Positions 34,316 to 43,464 are shown, counted from the stretch's first letter. The stretch is 64,000 nt of DNA from Palsa-1400 sp036501625 (GCA_036501625.1 DASXZY010000061.1:41690-105689), one strand, 5' to 3'. Numbers and translations: made by a program. Notes: generated by a model from the sequence alone, not told the origin.

Positions 34316-35401
34316 TCAGTCGTTTTTGATGGCTCGAATTACTATATCCTGGTCTTCAGCCGCAAGAAAGGGATGCATGGGGAGGCTAAGAACCTCTTTA
34401 GACGCCTTTTCCGACTCAGGAAAGTCGCCTAAAGTATAACCAAGTTTGGCAAACACGGGTTGCTCGTGCAGGCATTTGGGATAGTAAACGGCTGTAGGAA
34501 TGCCTTGGGCCTTCAGCCGTTCCGCCACTTTGTCGCGATCAGGGACGCGAATCGTATATTGGGCATAAACATGCGTGTTGCCCGCCGCCACGGCCGGCGT
34601 CACGCAAATGTCCTGCAAAGCTGACGTGTAGCGCGCTCCAATTCGCGCCCGCTCCTGGAGTTCCCATTCAAAATGCGGAAGTTTGGCCAGCAGAACCGCC
34701 GCTTGGATCGTGTCAAACCGCCCGTTGGTTCCCAGCAGCGGATGATGGTTGCGTTGAAGGCCCCCGTGTGTGCGAATAGCCTTCATTTTCTCCGCCAATT
34801 CGACGTCATCGCAGAACAATGCCCCGCCATCGCCGAAGCAGCCCAACGGCTTGGCCGGGAAAAAACTGGTGCTGCCGATTCTGGCCAGGCCCCCGCTCTT
34901 GCGGCCGCCCTGCTCAGCCCCGAAACTCTGCGCGGCGTCTTGGATCACGGGCAATTCATATTGCGCCGCCAGTTTGTTAATGGCCTCGTAATCGGGCATT
35001 TGACCGAACAAATCAACCGGCAGGATCGCCTTGGTGCGCGACGTAATGGCTGCCTGCAAAAGGTCCACATTGACGTTGTAGGTGGCCGGCTCGATATCGA
35101 CAAAAACCGGCCGCGCTCCGACCAAGGCAATGACTTCCGCCGTGCTGATCCAGGTAAATGGAACCGTAATGACTTCATCACCGGGGCCAATGTTCAAAGC
35201 CCGGAGAGCGATCTCCAGAGTATGCGTCCCGCTGGAACAGGTGATGCAGTGGCGTGTCCCGGCGTACTTGGCCAGCGCCTGCTCCAACTCCGGCACTTCC
35301 GGCCCCATAATGTATTGTCCGTGGGCCAGCACCGTGCGCATCCTGGCATCAATCTCCGCCTGGTATCGCCGGTATTGTTCTTTACAGTCGATGAATTCCA
35401 T
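34316..35401 (-). CDS. wbpE: DegT/DnrJ/EryC1/StrS aminotransferase, WbpE-like
   Basis: 361 aa, PLP-dependent sugar aminotransferase. The PLP lysine is in SFFPAKPLGCFGDGGALF, and other family segments are SSGTHTLEIALRAL, DEVITVPFTWISTAEV, IQDAAQSFGAEQ and VYAQYTIRVPDR. N-terminus MEFIDCKEQYRRYQ and the overall pattern strongly resemble WbpE, which aminates the 3-keto sugar formed by WbpB on the path to UDP-2,3-diacetamido-glucuronate. A second DegT protein is encoded at 38928-40061, so one of the two may serve a different amino sugar. Confidence 0.8.
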   Translation of the reverse strand: MEFIDCKEQYRRYQAEIDARMRTVLAHGQYIMGPEVPELEQALAKYAGTRHCITCSSGTHTLEIALRALNIGPGDEVITVPFTWISTAEVIALVGARPVFVDIEPATYNVNVDLLQAAITSRTKAILPVDLFGQMPDYEAINKLAAQYELPVIQDAAQSFGAEQGGRKSGGLARIGSTSFFPAKPLGCFGDGGALFCDDVELAEKMKAIRTHGGLQRNHHPLLGTNGRFDTIQAAVLLAKLPHFEWELQERARIGARYTSALQDICVTPAVAAGNTHVYAQYTIRVPDRDKVAERLKAQGIPTAVYYPKCLHEQPVFAKLGYTLGDFPESEKASKEVLSLPMHPFLAAEDQDIVIRAIKND

Positions 35402-35508
35402 TATGGCTGCCGCCGAAGGATTAAAAATGGAGGCTCGCAGGGTGGCCGTCTCGATGGTTCAGCATCGGGCGGATCGGAAAGGATGGCAAAGGCGCGGGAA
35501 TGTGAAAA

Positions 35509-37815
35509 TCAAATGGCGTCGTCCAGCACTTTGGGCACGTAGGAACGATTTTTGTTGAGCACCAGCCCGACGTTAGTCTTGGATTCCGCCAGGCGGGAAG
35601 CGACACGGGTGGCCGTCTCGCGTGACGTTTTTTCCGACTCGATAACGAGCAAGACCAAGTCCATAAATCGCGACAGCCGCGGAGTAATGCTGATTTCGCT
35701 AACCGGAGGCATATCAAAAATGATGTAATCGTAGTCGCTGGCTTTCATCAGGGGCAGCAGATGGCTGAAACGCTTGGGCATCACGCGCGGCAGGCTGTCG
35801 GCGGAGGAGGTCTCCAGGGCAACGTAAAGATTGTCATGCACCTGGGCTTGGTCCCGCTTGGTGTTTTCGAGGGCGTCCTCGATGCCGCAATCCATTTTTC
35901 CCTTGTAGAAATGGTGGGCTTCACCATCCCGAACATTCATATTGACAAGCAGCACATTGCCTTCGCCGGTTTCGGAAAGGGAGGAGGCCAGTCCCGCCGC
36001 CGTTGTAGTGACTCCCGCGCCGGGGCCGCAGCTTGTCACGGCCACCAGCTTGGGCTTGTGGGTCAGATCGTTCATCTCAAAGAAAGTCATCAGGCGGTCG
36101 CGCAACGCTTCAAAGAAGGGCTGCAAGGCATGGCGCTTATCCCACGCAGCCACCCGTCCATTGGAAGGGGGCAGGTCAGATTTGTCCCCGCCGCCACTGG
36201 CCGGGGCGTCGCTGCCATTGGCAAGCAGCGGCACATTTTGAGCGCGGTTGAGAGCCGCGAATTTGCCGTTGGTCTTGGGAATAGTGAGGAAAAAAGGCGC
36301 GTTGATCCGGGATTGCACGTCCACCGGGTTCTTTAATGACTGGTCCAGAACCATCTCAATAAAGAAAGGCAAGCCAAACGCCAGAAACAGGAAGAGGGCA
36401 AAAGTGCCCGCTGTAGCTTTGAGCACGGTCTTGGCGTCGCGATAGGGAGCGGTTGGCTCTTCGATCACGCTGATGCCTGAAACTTTGCTGGCGAGGGCGT
36501 CATTCATGTGGGACTGCGCGGTCGCCATCAGCAAAAACTTGTACTTGTTTTCGGCGACGTCGTATTCGCTCTCCATCGTTCTGATTCGCGACTCCGCCAC
36601 GTCAAGATTGGCGGCGTTGGTGCGGACGATGGCCAGTTGGTTGGTCAGTTCTTTGAACTTGGCCGCAAGAGCGTCCCGCTTTCTCTGTTCCTCGTAGAGC
36701 ATGGTATAAGGGTCCTCCTTGGCCGCCGCCGCGGCAACCATCGTCGGGCCGGAGGCGAAGTTCGTCTTGATGGCAGTCACACTGGGGTTCTCCGCCTCGA
36801 ATTTCGCGACATTGTCTTCTGCCTGCTTGCGCTGCTGCATCGCGTTTTGGACAATCTTGGTGTTCGTCGTGAATTGGCTGAGCAATGTTTGCTCTCGGAT
36901 GCGGAGATTGTTGAGAATGCTGTTCAAGCTTTGATATTTGGCCAGGATATCCGCGCTGGGAGCCGCCGGCTGCGCGATGGCCATAACGTTGGTGGCATGA
37001 TTGGTGGCCGAGACATTGGTCACAGTGACGGAGAGCCTCTCCTGCATGTCTTTGATGTTGGCGTCAGATTCCGCCAATTCGGTCCGCGTCTCAAACACGG
37101 CCGATTCAGTCCGGTTAAGATTTTCGGCCATGGCTTTCATGGCTTCCGGCAAGGAGGTGATGTCGAATTTGACTTTCTCCACCTCCAGCACTTGGGCGGT
37201 TTCAGTCAGACGCTCGCGGGCCAACCCGGTCTGGTAGAGCATGTCTTCGTCCGTATAACCAGGGGTCCGGTAAACGGCCGTGAATTTCTGCTGGTAAGCA
37301 TCAAGCAGTTTGGCCAGGATTTGTTGAACCATTTGCGGATCAGTTGAGCTGTAGGTCAGGGTGATGGTGTCGCTGTTCTTTGGCACGTCCGGCACCAACC
37401 CGCTTCGAATGGCGGCGGCAGCGGCGGTGATGCTGTTGCTGCTGGCGGATTTGCCCAGGATTTTTTCCGGCCCCAAATTCGTGGCGACTTGCAGAGCGAG
37501 GTCTCCGCTGGTCAGGAACTCAAGCTGCGTGTTCAAAACGTTGACCCCGCGCTCGTCCGGCGTGGTGACTTGCGCGGACGTGCTGACCTTGCCGTCCCCT
37601 GCGGGAGCCGGGGCCGTGGCATCGGCGATGAAATGAATCAAAACCTTGGCTTCAGAGTTGTAGGGGAACGGCCACATCTTGAGCACGCCGTAAGCGGCAA
37701 CGACCCCCGCCACAGTCAGCAGGATGATCATCCACTTGTGCCGAAAAAGGATATAATAGATATCCCGCACCGACATGGCGGCAGGAGGTGGAGAATTTTT
37801 TGGTCTTGTATTCAT
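35509..37815 (-). CDS. Wzc-like polysaccharide co-polymerase with degenerate kinase domain
   Basis: 768 aa. A Wzz domain starts with transmembrane segment 1 (WMIILLTVAGVVAAYGVL, residues 29-46), followed by a long coiled-coil periplasmic region and transmembrane segment 2 (FALFLFLAFGLPFF, about 470-483). A C-terminal CpsD-like P-loop domain covers about residues 575-760. The Walker A equivalent is SCGPGAGVTTTA, which has Val where BY-kinases have the essential Lys. The Walker A' equivalent, LLVNMNVRDG, lacks the two Asp residues. Walker B (YIIFDMPPV) is kept. No C-terminal tyrosine cluster is present. It therefore probably controls chain length or forms the export scaffold without autokinase activity. 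Confidence 0.85.
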   Translation of the reverse strand: MNTRPKNSPPPAAMSVRDIYYILFRHKWMIILLTVAGVVAAYGVLKMWPFPYNSEAKVLIHFIADATAPAPAGDGKVSTSAQVTTPDERGVNVLNTQLEFLTSGDLALQVATNLGPEKILGKSASSNSITAAAAAIRSGLVPDVPKNSDTITLTYSSTDPQMVQQILAKLLDAYQQKFTAVYRTPGYTDEDMLYQTGLARERLTETAQVLEVEKVKFDITSLPEAMKAMAENLNRTESAVFETRTELAESDANIKDMQERLSVTVTNVSATNHATNVMAIAQPAAPSADILAKYQSLNSILNNLRIREQTLLSQFTTNTKIVQNAMQQRKQAEDNVAKFEAENPSVTAIKTNFASGPTMVAAAAAKEDPYTMLYEEQRKRDALAAKFKELTNQLAIVRTNAANLDVAESRIRTMESEYDVAENKYKFLLMATAQSHMNDALASKVSGISVIEEPTAPYRDAKTVLKATAGTFALFLFLAFGLPFFIEMVLDQSLKNPVDVQSRINAPFFLTIPKTNGKFAALNRAQNVPLLANGSDAPASGGGDKSDLPPSNGRVAAWDKRHALQPFFEALRDRLMTFFEMNDLTHKPKLVAVTSCGPGAGVTTTAAGLASSLSETGEGNVLLVNMNVRDGEAHHFYKGKMDCGIEDALENTKRDQAQVHDNLYVALETSSADSLPRVMPKRFSHLLPLMKASDYDYIIFDMPPVSEISITPRLSRFMDLVLLVIESEKTSRETATRVASRLAESKTNVGLVLNKNRSYVPKVLDDAI

Positions 37816-37842
37816 AAGGTCGGTACGCGCAGGCGCATACTT

Positions 37843-38931
37843 TTAGGATAAATGCGGATACAGGAGGCCGCCCAGCAACCGGAGCGCAGGCACGGGCAAC
37901 CGGGCAAAAACCCGGTTATACCAACCCTCGGCCTTATCGGCGTCCAGGACGAACTGTTTGGTTGAAAAATCATATTTGGAATAGTCTATCCGTTCCTCGC
38001 GCGCGCCAAGTCCGAGCTTGAAGCGCCGCAGCCCTTGGTTTGACAGCGAAGTCCGCCCCAGGTTTAACGCGCCAAAACCCTGTTCCGCGCAACGCTTCAT
38101 GGAGGCCCACATCAAAAGGTTGTTGGGCCGCAAATGCTGGAACGTTTCATCAGAGGCTCCAAACTTGTAGAGCGCCTGCCGTTTGTCATGCAGAAAAACA
38201 GCCGCAGCCAGCGGACGGCTTTCCAGGCGGGCCGACGCGATAAAGCCGCTCCCCAAGCTCAGCAGATGGCGCTGGATATTCAAAAAGAATCGCAAGGGTT
38301 GCGGGGGCAGCCCATGCCGCCGCCGCGTTCCGCAATGCAATTTAAAAAAGGTCCGCATGGACTCTTCTCCAGTGTCAAAATCAATTTTCACTCCGCTTTT
38401 TTCGGCTTTCCGCACTCCCCGGCGCGCCGCCCCTTCCAGGCCCTGGAACATTTTCTCCGGCCCCGCCTCCACATCAATAGTGTGAGTATAGAACGACATC
38501 GAGGCCCGGGAGCCTTCCCAGGCGGCGCTGGCGCCGCGGCATTCCAAGGTCTTCCAACGGCGTTTTCGGCCGCATTCCATCGCCCTTTGGTAAAGTTCCC
38601 CGGCGTTGCCGCCCGGGGGGCGCAGCGCAGCGCAGGCGTCCGTAAATGGGAGCGACACTCCCCTGCGGCCCGCCAGCCAACTGGACACTTCCATCACTGG
38701 CAGCAGGCTCGTAAGCTTCCCAGCTTCAAAGCGGGTGAAGTAACAAGGCCGGTGCCCGTAGGTGTCGCGCAAAACTCGCGCCCACCCGCTGCCGTGAAAA
38801 ACGGTGCTTTTGGGATGCGCTCCCACCTGCGCGTCCCAGTCTGAAGACCCCAGCGGATCGACCGCCCCGGTTTCCTCGTGTGTTCCTCCAGCCAGCTGGC
38901 CGGAGGAAATTGGCACGGCCAGCGCCATCAT
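37843..38931 (-). CDS. FemAB/GNAT-fold protein (PEP-CTERM-locus type)
   Basis: 362 aa. The segments GSGWARVLRDTYGHRPCYFTRFEAG near the N-terminus, GVRKAEKSGVKIDFD in the middle, and ALYKFGASDETFQHLRPNNLLMWASMKRC near residue 285 match the FemAB-like acyltransferase fold (BioF2/Acetyltransf_6 type). Such proteins recur in exopolysaccharide loci linked to CTERM protein sorting. They use aminoacyl-tRNA or CoA donors in known cases, but the substrate here is unknown. The start overlaps the aminotransferase stop (ATGA), and an ATG one codon later is equally possible. Confidence 0.75.
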   Translation of the reverse strand: MMALAVPISSGQLAGGTHEETGAVDPLGSSDWDAQVGAHPKSTVFHGSGWARVLRDTYGHRPCYFTRFEAGKLTSLLPVMEVSSWLAGRRGVSLPFTDACAALRPPGGNAGELYQRAMECGRKRRWKTLECRGASAAWEGSRASMSFYTHTIDVEAGPEKMFQGLEGAARRGVRKAEKSGVKIDFDTGEESMRTFFKLHCGTRRRHGLPPQPLRFFLNIQRHLLSLGSGFIASARLESRPLAAAVFLHDKRQALYKFGASDETFQHLRPNNLLMWASMKRCAEQGFGALNLGRTSLSNQGLRRFKLGLGAREERIDYSKYDFSTKQFVLDADKAEGWYNRVFARLPVPALRLLGGLLYPHLS

Positions 38932-40061
38932 TTAAGAACGCCCGTCTGCGGTTTTCTTCCGCTAATGCACGACTTGAGTTCCGAGGCGACCGCGTGGATT
39001 TGCTCGTTGGTCAGCTCAGGAAACATCGGCAGCGAAAGGAATTCTTCCGCGCAACGCTCCGCTGCCGGGAAGGAGCCTTCATCACAACCCAAGAAACGGT
39101 AGGCCTCCTGCAGGTGAACCGGAATGGGATAATGAATCGCGCAGGAAATTCCCTTGTCGCTGAGCGCCTGAAGAATCTGATTCCGTTCCTGCACACGGAC
39201 GGCGTAAATGTGGTACACGTGCCGGTTGTGCGGCGCTTCAAAGGGCGTCACGATTTCCTCAGTGTCCGCCAAAAGCTGATCGTAAAGCAAACCGTGCGCG
39301 TGGCGCCGAACATTGTTCGCTTCCAGGTGCTTGAGCTTGATGCTCAGCACGGCGCCTTGAATGCCATCCATGCGGGCGTTCCATCCCACCCGGGAATGAT
39401 AATACTTCTTGTGCTGGCCGTGATCGCGGAAGACTTGAATCCGCGCGGCCAGGTCCTTGTCGTCGGTCGTGATTCCGCCCGCTTCGCCCAACGCTCCGAG
39501 GTTTTTGCCCGGATAATAGCTGAAACAGCCCGTCACGCCCATAGTGCCGGCCTTTTTGCCTTTGTATTCCGCCCCATGCGCTTGACAAGCATCCTCGACC
39601 ACCGGGATGCCGTGCTTGTTGGCAATGTCAAGGATCGGGTCCATGTCGGCGCATTGGCCGAAAAGGTGGACGGGAATAATGGCCTTGGTGCGCGGACTGA
39701 TGGCCCGTTCGATCAACGCCGGGTCCATCGTGTAAGTCCGCTCATCGATATCAATAAAAGTCGGGCGCGCGCCGCAATAAGTGATGGCTTCGGCGGTGGC
39801 CATGAAGGTGCTGGGCACAGTAATGACTTCGTCGCCCGGACCAACTTCCAGGGCCAGCAGGCTCAACCAAAGCGCGTCTGTGCCGTTGCCGACGCCGATG
39901 GCATGTTTGGAGCCGCAGAATTGGGCGAATTGGTTTTCAAACGCGGCCACATAGGGGCCGCCAGCGAAGGCGCTTTTGTCAATGACTTCGCCAATGGCGG
40001 CGTCAAGCTGCTCACGGATGGGCTGATGATGGGCGTTGAGGTCTAGGAAGGGTACTTTCAT
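38928..40061 (-). CDS. DegT/DnrJ/EryC1/StrS sugar aminotransferase
   Basis: The start at 40061 (MKVPFLDLNAHHQPIREQ) gives 377 aa, and the longer frame to 40253 runs into the acetyltransferase gene. The PLP lysine is in CFSYYPGKNLGALGEAGG. Other signatures are GVGNGTDALWLSLLAL, VPSTFMATAEAI and VEDACQAHGAEY. It is 2 bp from the WbpD-like acetyltransferase, whose substrate would be its product, and next to the WbpB-like oxidoreductase. This is the natural place for the 3-aminotransferase step, although the enzyme at 34316-35401 looks more like WbpE itself. Confidence 0.85.
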   Translation of the reverse strand: MKVPFLDLNAHHQPIREQLDAAIGEVIDKSAFAGGPYVAAFENQFAQFCGSKHAIGVGNGTDALWLSLLALEVGPGDEVITVPSTFMATAEAITYCGARPTFIDIDERTYTMDPALIERAISPRTKAIIPVHLFGQCADMDPILDIANKHGIPVVEDACQAHGAEYKGKKAGTMGVTGCFSYYPGKNLGALGEAGGITTDDKDLAARIQVFRDHGQHKKYYHSRVGWNARMDGIQGAVLSIKLKHLEANNVRRHAHGLLYDQLLADTEEIVTPFEAPHNRHVYHIYAVRVQERNQILQALSDKGISCAIHYPIPVHLQEAYRFLGCDEGSFPAAERCAEEFLSLPMFPELTNEQIHAVASELKSCISGRKPQTGVLK

Positions 40062-40063
40062 GG

Positions 40064-40573
40064 TTACTTTTTGGATTGGTCTAACATGCGCAAAACGCGA
40101 GCGGGATTCCCGGCGACAATCGCGTCGGCCGGAACGTCGCGCGTGACAACACTGCCCGCGCCGATCACGGCCCGGGCGCCAATGGTGATGCCGCACAAAA
40201 GTGTCGCCCCGGAACCAATGGACGCCCCGCGCTGTATGCGCGTCGGCAGGCATTGCCAGTCTGCCTCTGTTTGGACTTTGCCATCGCCAGTGGTGGAGCG
40301 CGGATAAAGATCGTTGATAAAGGTCACGCCATGGCCGACGAAAACCTCATCCTCCAGCACCACGCCTTCACAAATAAAAGTGTGGCTGGATATTTTGCAG
40401 CGGGCGCCGATTTTCGCGCCTTTTTGGATTTCGACGAAGGTTCCAATCTTGGAATCATCGCCAATCTCGCATCCATAGAGATTGGTAAAGCTATAGACGC
40501 GAACGCCCTGGCCGAATTTGACGTCGGGAGTGATTTGACGGAATGGCTGCGATTCAGGTTCAACGCGAGTCAT
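40064..40573 (-). CDS. wbpD: WbpD-like N-acetyltransferase (hexapeptide repeat)
   Basis: The start at 40573 (MTRVEPESQPFRQITPD) gives 169 aa, close to WbpD. Hexapeptide coils are visible: FGQGVRVYSFTNLYGCEIGDDSKIGTFVEIQKGAKIG-type spacing, then IGSGATLLCGITIGARAVIGAGSVVTRDVPADAIVAGNPAR. These enzymes acetylate the 3-amino group of UDP-2-acetamido-3-amino-glucuronate with acetyl-CoA. The gene lies between the WbpB-like oxidase gene and an aminotransferase gene, in pathway order. Confidence 0.82.
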   Translation of the reverse strand: MTRVEPESQPFRQITPDVKFGQGVRVYSFTNLYGCEIGDDSKIGTFVEIQKGAKIGARCKISSHTFICEGVVLEDEVFVGHGVTFINDLYPRSTTGDGKVQTEADWQCLPTRIQRGASIGSGATLLCGITIGARAVIGAGSVVTRDVPADAIVAGNPARVLRMLDQSKK

Positions 40574-40602
40574 AAACGAAATGTAAAAGCCAGCCGGGAC
40601 GC

Positions 40603-41619
40603 CTACAGAGAAACCGGCGCGCCGCCGAGGCGCAGCGACTTCGAGGAAGCTTCCAGAATTTTCACCAGTTCCAAGCCTTGCCCGCCGTGAGTCAGCGGTT
40701 TCTTCTGATGCTGGATGCAGTCCAGGAAATGCTGGCATTCGGTCTTCAACGGCTCTTCCTGCTTGATGTAAGGAGCGTAGGTGTCGCCGTAATGGTAGGC
40801 GTAATGGAACTCCGCGAAAGTGTCGTAGTGCGGCGGACGCTCGACGCGGGCGTCAAAAATTCGGATTTTCTCCTGTTGCGCCACGTCATCATAAACGATC
40901 ATGCGTTTGCTGCCCACGATGGTCATTTCCCGCACCTTGCGCGGATCAAGCCAACTGCTGTGAACGATGGCCGAGCGGTCTTTGGGAAAAGTCAAACTCA
41001 TGGAGGTTACATCCTCAATTCCGGGCGTCACGTGGGCGCTGCCGCGGCAGTTGACGCTGGACGGGAATTCTTCCAGGAGATGGAGAATGATGGAAATATC
41101 GTGCGGAGCCAAATCCCATGCGACATTAATATCCTTCTGATACAAGCCCAAGTTAAGCCTGCGGGCGCAGATGTAACGAATTTCACCCAAGTCGCCGCGA
41201 TCCACGATTTCTTTGATTTTCCGCACCGCAGGGGAATAAAGGAATGTATGGCCGACCATTAAAACCAAGCCCTTTTCCTGGGCGATCGACACCAACTCCG
41301 CACATTGCTCCGAAGAGGCGGCCATTGGCTTTTCGATCATCGTGTGTTTGCCCGCGAGCAAGGCAGCCTTGGCCATCGGGAAATGCATCTTGACGGAAGT
41401 GGCCACCACAACCGCGTCCACACCGACGCCGTTAAGCATGTGGTCATAGTTGGTCTCCGGCTGGACATCCGGGTAAAGTGACGTCAGATGTTTGAGCCGG
41501 TCCTTGCTGATATCGCACATCGCTTTGAGATGGCAATCAGGCAGGGAACGGAAATTACGCACGAGGTTTGGACCCCAATAACCGCAGCCGACGACTCCGA
41601 CTTTAATTTGTTTGGACAT
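40603..41619 (-). CDS. wbpB: Gfo/Idh/MocA oxidoreductase, WbpB-like
   Basis: 338 aa. NAD(P)-binding motif VGVVGCGYWGPNLVRNF at residues 7-23, the family catalytic Lys in MIEKPMAASSEQC near 95-107, and the LAPHDISIILHLL segment. WbpB oxidises the 3-position of UDP-GlcNAcA before transamination. Position beside wbpD- and wbpE-like genes supports that step, although Gfo/Idh/MocA proteins have many substrates. Confidence 0.8.
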   Translation of the reverse strand: MSKQIKVGVVGCGYWGPNLVRNFRSLPDCHLKAMCDISKDRLKHLTSLYPDVQPETNYDHMLNGVGVDAVVVATSVKMHFPMAKAALLAGKHTMIEKPMAASSEQCAELVSIAQEKGLVLMVGHTFLYSPAVRKIKEIVDRGDLGEIRYICARRLNLGLYQKDINVAWDLAPHDISIILHLLEEFPSSVNCRGSAHVTPGIEDVTSMSLTFPKDRSAIVHSSWLDPRKVREMTIVGSKRMIVYDDVAQQEKIRIFDARVERPPHYDTFAEFHYAYHYGDTYAPYIKQEEPLKTECQHFLDCIQHQKKPLTHGGQGLELVKILEASSKSLRLGGAPVSL

Positions 41620-41641
41620 ATTTTCTCTTTTTTGCGACTAA

Positions 41642-42469
41642 CTAGTCCCTAGCATGGACCGTTCCAGGCAACGATCCTGGCACCTTGGCAGGTCTTGGCG
41701 TGCTCGCTGTCACTTTTCTTTCTTCAGGCCGAAATCCCAGCCGGGGACGGATTTTCATTTCCCAAATCAACTTAAAAATGGCCGGGATGGTCAGGGCGAT
41801 GATCTTGACGTCGAACCAGAAGGACATCTCCCGCACATATTTCAGGTCGAGTTCAATCATTTGTCCGAATGTGGTGTTGTTCTTGCCGCTGACTTGCCAC
41901 AACCCGGTTAATCCGGGCGGCGCATCGCAACGCTGTTTCTGATGATCGGAATACAGGTCGAATTCAAATGGCGTGCAGGGCCTTGGGCCAACCAGGCTCA
42001 TGTCACCGAAAAGCACATTAAACAACTGGGGCAATTCGTCCACGCCAATCGCCCTCAACCAAGCCCCGCCGAAAATAAGCCGTTTATCCCCGGCGCAATC
42101 CAACTTTCGCGTCGGCTGGTTGGCGGTCATTAACTGTTTCAAATGCGCCTGATGCACTCCGGTATCGGCATCGACCTTCATGGTTCTAAACTTTAGGCAC
42201 ATGAACTTCCGCCGGCGGTAGCCGAGCCGCTGCTGCCGGAAAAAGGCCGGGCCAGGAGAAGCAATCTTGATGAAGGCGTAAATAATAATTCCCACCGGAA
42301 TCACGAACGGAAGCGAAATCAGAACCAAAGACACGTCCAAAATCCGCTTCCATCCTGGCGGCGGCACAAAATTCCCCCGGTCCGCCTCGGTTTCAACCGG
42401 GCGCGGCCTTTCCTCAGCCGCCTGGCTCGGTGACGGCTTTAATAATTGGTTTGGATCAGACGTCTGCAT
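41642..42469 (-). CDS. Undecaprenyl-phosphate sugar-1-phosphate transferase (initiating, ExoY/WcaJ-type)
   Basis: 275 aa. This is the monotopic bacterial sugar transferase family: a single hydrophobic hairpin (ILDVSLVLISLPFVIPVGIIIYAFI) near residue 45, then FFRQQRLGYRRRKFMCLKFRTM, VDELPQLFNVLFGDMSLVGPRP and PPGLTGLWQVSGKNN. It starts the lipid-linked repeat by moving a sugar phosphate onto undecaprenyl phosphate. It lacks the N-terminal transmembrane domain of full-length WcaJ, so it is of the short ExoY type. It is the first structural gene after the antiterminator. Confidence 0.9.
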   Translation of the reverse strand: MQTSDPNQLLKPSPSQAAEERPRPVETEADRGNFVPPPGWKRILDVSLVLISLPFVIPVGIIIYAFIKIASPGPAFFRQQRLGYRRRKFMCLKFRTMKVDADTGVHQAHLKQLMTANQPTRKLDCAGDKRLIFGGAWLRAIGVDELPQLFNVLFGDMSLVGPRPCTPFEFDLYSDHQKQRCDAPPGLTGLWQVSGKNNTTFGQMIELDLKYVREMSFWFDVKIIALTIPAIFKLIWEMKIRPRLGFRPEERKVTASTPRPAKVPGSLPGTVHARD

Positions 42470-42681
42470 ATCCCAAAATCCATTTTCTGGCTGGCATCCC
42501 CGCTCAAGGGCGCTGCCAATTTCTCAAAAAACGCATCTCACTCGCTCCATGCCAAGAAGTTTTTCAACTCCTTGACTTCAAGGCCTCTAGGCAAGGCTCC
42601 GCACTTGCAGGCGGTGCCTATGCTTTGCCAACTTTTATTCGACTGCCACTATGCCCAGGTAATCGCATCTGCTTCCGAATC
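42470..42681 (-). other. Spacer between antiterminator and first structural gene
   Basis: 212 bp without a credible coding sequence on either strand. It may be an untranslated leader for the sugar transferase gene. No convincing terminator or promoter was seen. Confidence 0.4.
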
Positions 42682-43260
42682 CTATCCCCCTGTTGAAGGG
42701 TGTGAAGATCCCGATGTCGCCAAGAACGGCAAGAGATCCGCGACGCGGCGATTCTCCAATCTTAACGACTTTCTATCCACTTCCGCTAAAGTTACGCGAC
42801 CCAGAAAGTCTAGCAGGATTTGTACCCTTTGCCCCGCTGACATTGTTCTAACGACCATTCCCGACATTCCCATGAACACCCCGTCGGCAATTTGAACCTC
42901 AGAGCCAGGAACAACCCCATCCTGCACAACCATAGGCTCTTCCGACTCAAAACACTGCTTTAATTCCACTATCGCTGCTTCTGGCACAGACGGTATTTTT
43001 TGCCCAAAATGCACCAAATTGCTGATGCCCGTAATATGCTTTATATCGTCAAAACTATTCTCAAGTATGCAAAAAATAAAAACATAACAGGGAAAAAGCG
43101 GCTCTACCACCCGCACCATCCCTCTCCGCGTTGCCCTTTCAATCCGAAGGCGTGGATGGAAAATCTCCAAGCCGAGCTTTTTGTGGACGTTGGCTGCGGC
43201 AATATGTTCGTGCTTTGGCTTTGTTCGTGCGCAATACCATGCTGGTTTAAGCTCGTTCAT
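42682..43260 (-). CDS. NusG/RfaH-family transcription antiterminator
   Basis: 192 aa. The NusG N-terminal domain begins WYCARTKPKHEHIAAANV, with EPLFPCYVFI, GISNLVHFGQKIPSVP as in RfaH-type proteins, then a KOW-like C-terminal region (GVFMGMSGMVVRTMSAGQRVQILLDFLG). Such specialised NusG paralogues (RfaH, UpxY) let RNA polymerase read through long capsule or EPS operons. Being first in a cluster that continues 43 kb in the same direction fits this exactly. The start ATG is at 43260 and no strong ribosome binding site precedes it. Confidence 0.9.
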   Translation of the reverse strand: MNELKPAWYCARTKPKHEHIAAANVHKKLGLEIFHPRLRIERATRRGMVRVVEPLFPCYVFIFCILENSFDDIKHITGISNLVHFGQKIPSVPEAAIVELKQCFESEEPMVVQDGVVPGSEVQIADGVFMGMSGMVVRTMSAGQRVQILLDFLGRVTLAEVDRKSLRLENRRVADLLPFLATSGSSHPSTGG

Positions 43261-43301
43261 GCGTGAGGTCGGGAATGAAATCTGATCACTTGCCCAGCTC
43301 A

Positions 43302-43325
43302 GTTGCCACCCTCACAGACGGCAAC
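43302..43325 (-). promoter_or_regulatory. Hairpin in the antiterminator leader
   Basis: GTTGCC and GGCAAC form a 6-bp perfect inverted repeat with a 12-nt loop, about 42 bp before the antiterminator start. It could be an attenuator or pausing element, or no more than chance. Confidence 0.3.
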
Positions 43326-43436
43326 ATGCCTTGGCCCGGATGCGATCTTCCGCAAGTCAAAACAAAATCTGGCATAGGTCACTCAAACACTCGGACGCTT
43401 ATACGCTAGTTTTCAGCCTCCCTTTGGCCCCTCAAT

Positions 43437-43448
43437 CGGCTACGGCAC
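43437..43448 (-). promoter_or_regulatory. Possible ops-like pause element
   Basis: On the minus strand GTGCCGTAGCCG contains the GTAGC core of the E. coli ops element used by RfaH. It lies in an inverted repeat (TACGG/CCGTA, 43441-43457). It sits shortly downstream of the putative promoter at 43465-43494. Similarity is partial (about 7 of 12 positions). Confidence 0.25.
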
Positions 43449-43464
43449 CATACCGTATCCCGAA

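Noticed and set aside
36508..37347. Long plus-strand frame opposite the Wzc-like gene
   Set aside because: Antisense shadow of a coding region with clear transmembrane and P-loop-like domains; no recognisable motif of its own.
42617..42632. Sigma-54-like site before the sugar transferase gene
   Set aside because: GG and GC spacing is right but the -12 box is AGGC instead of TTGC, so the match is too weak.
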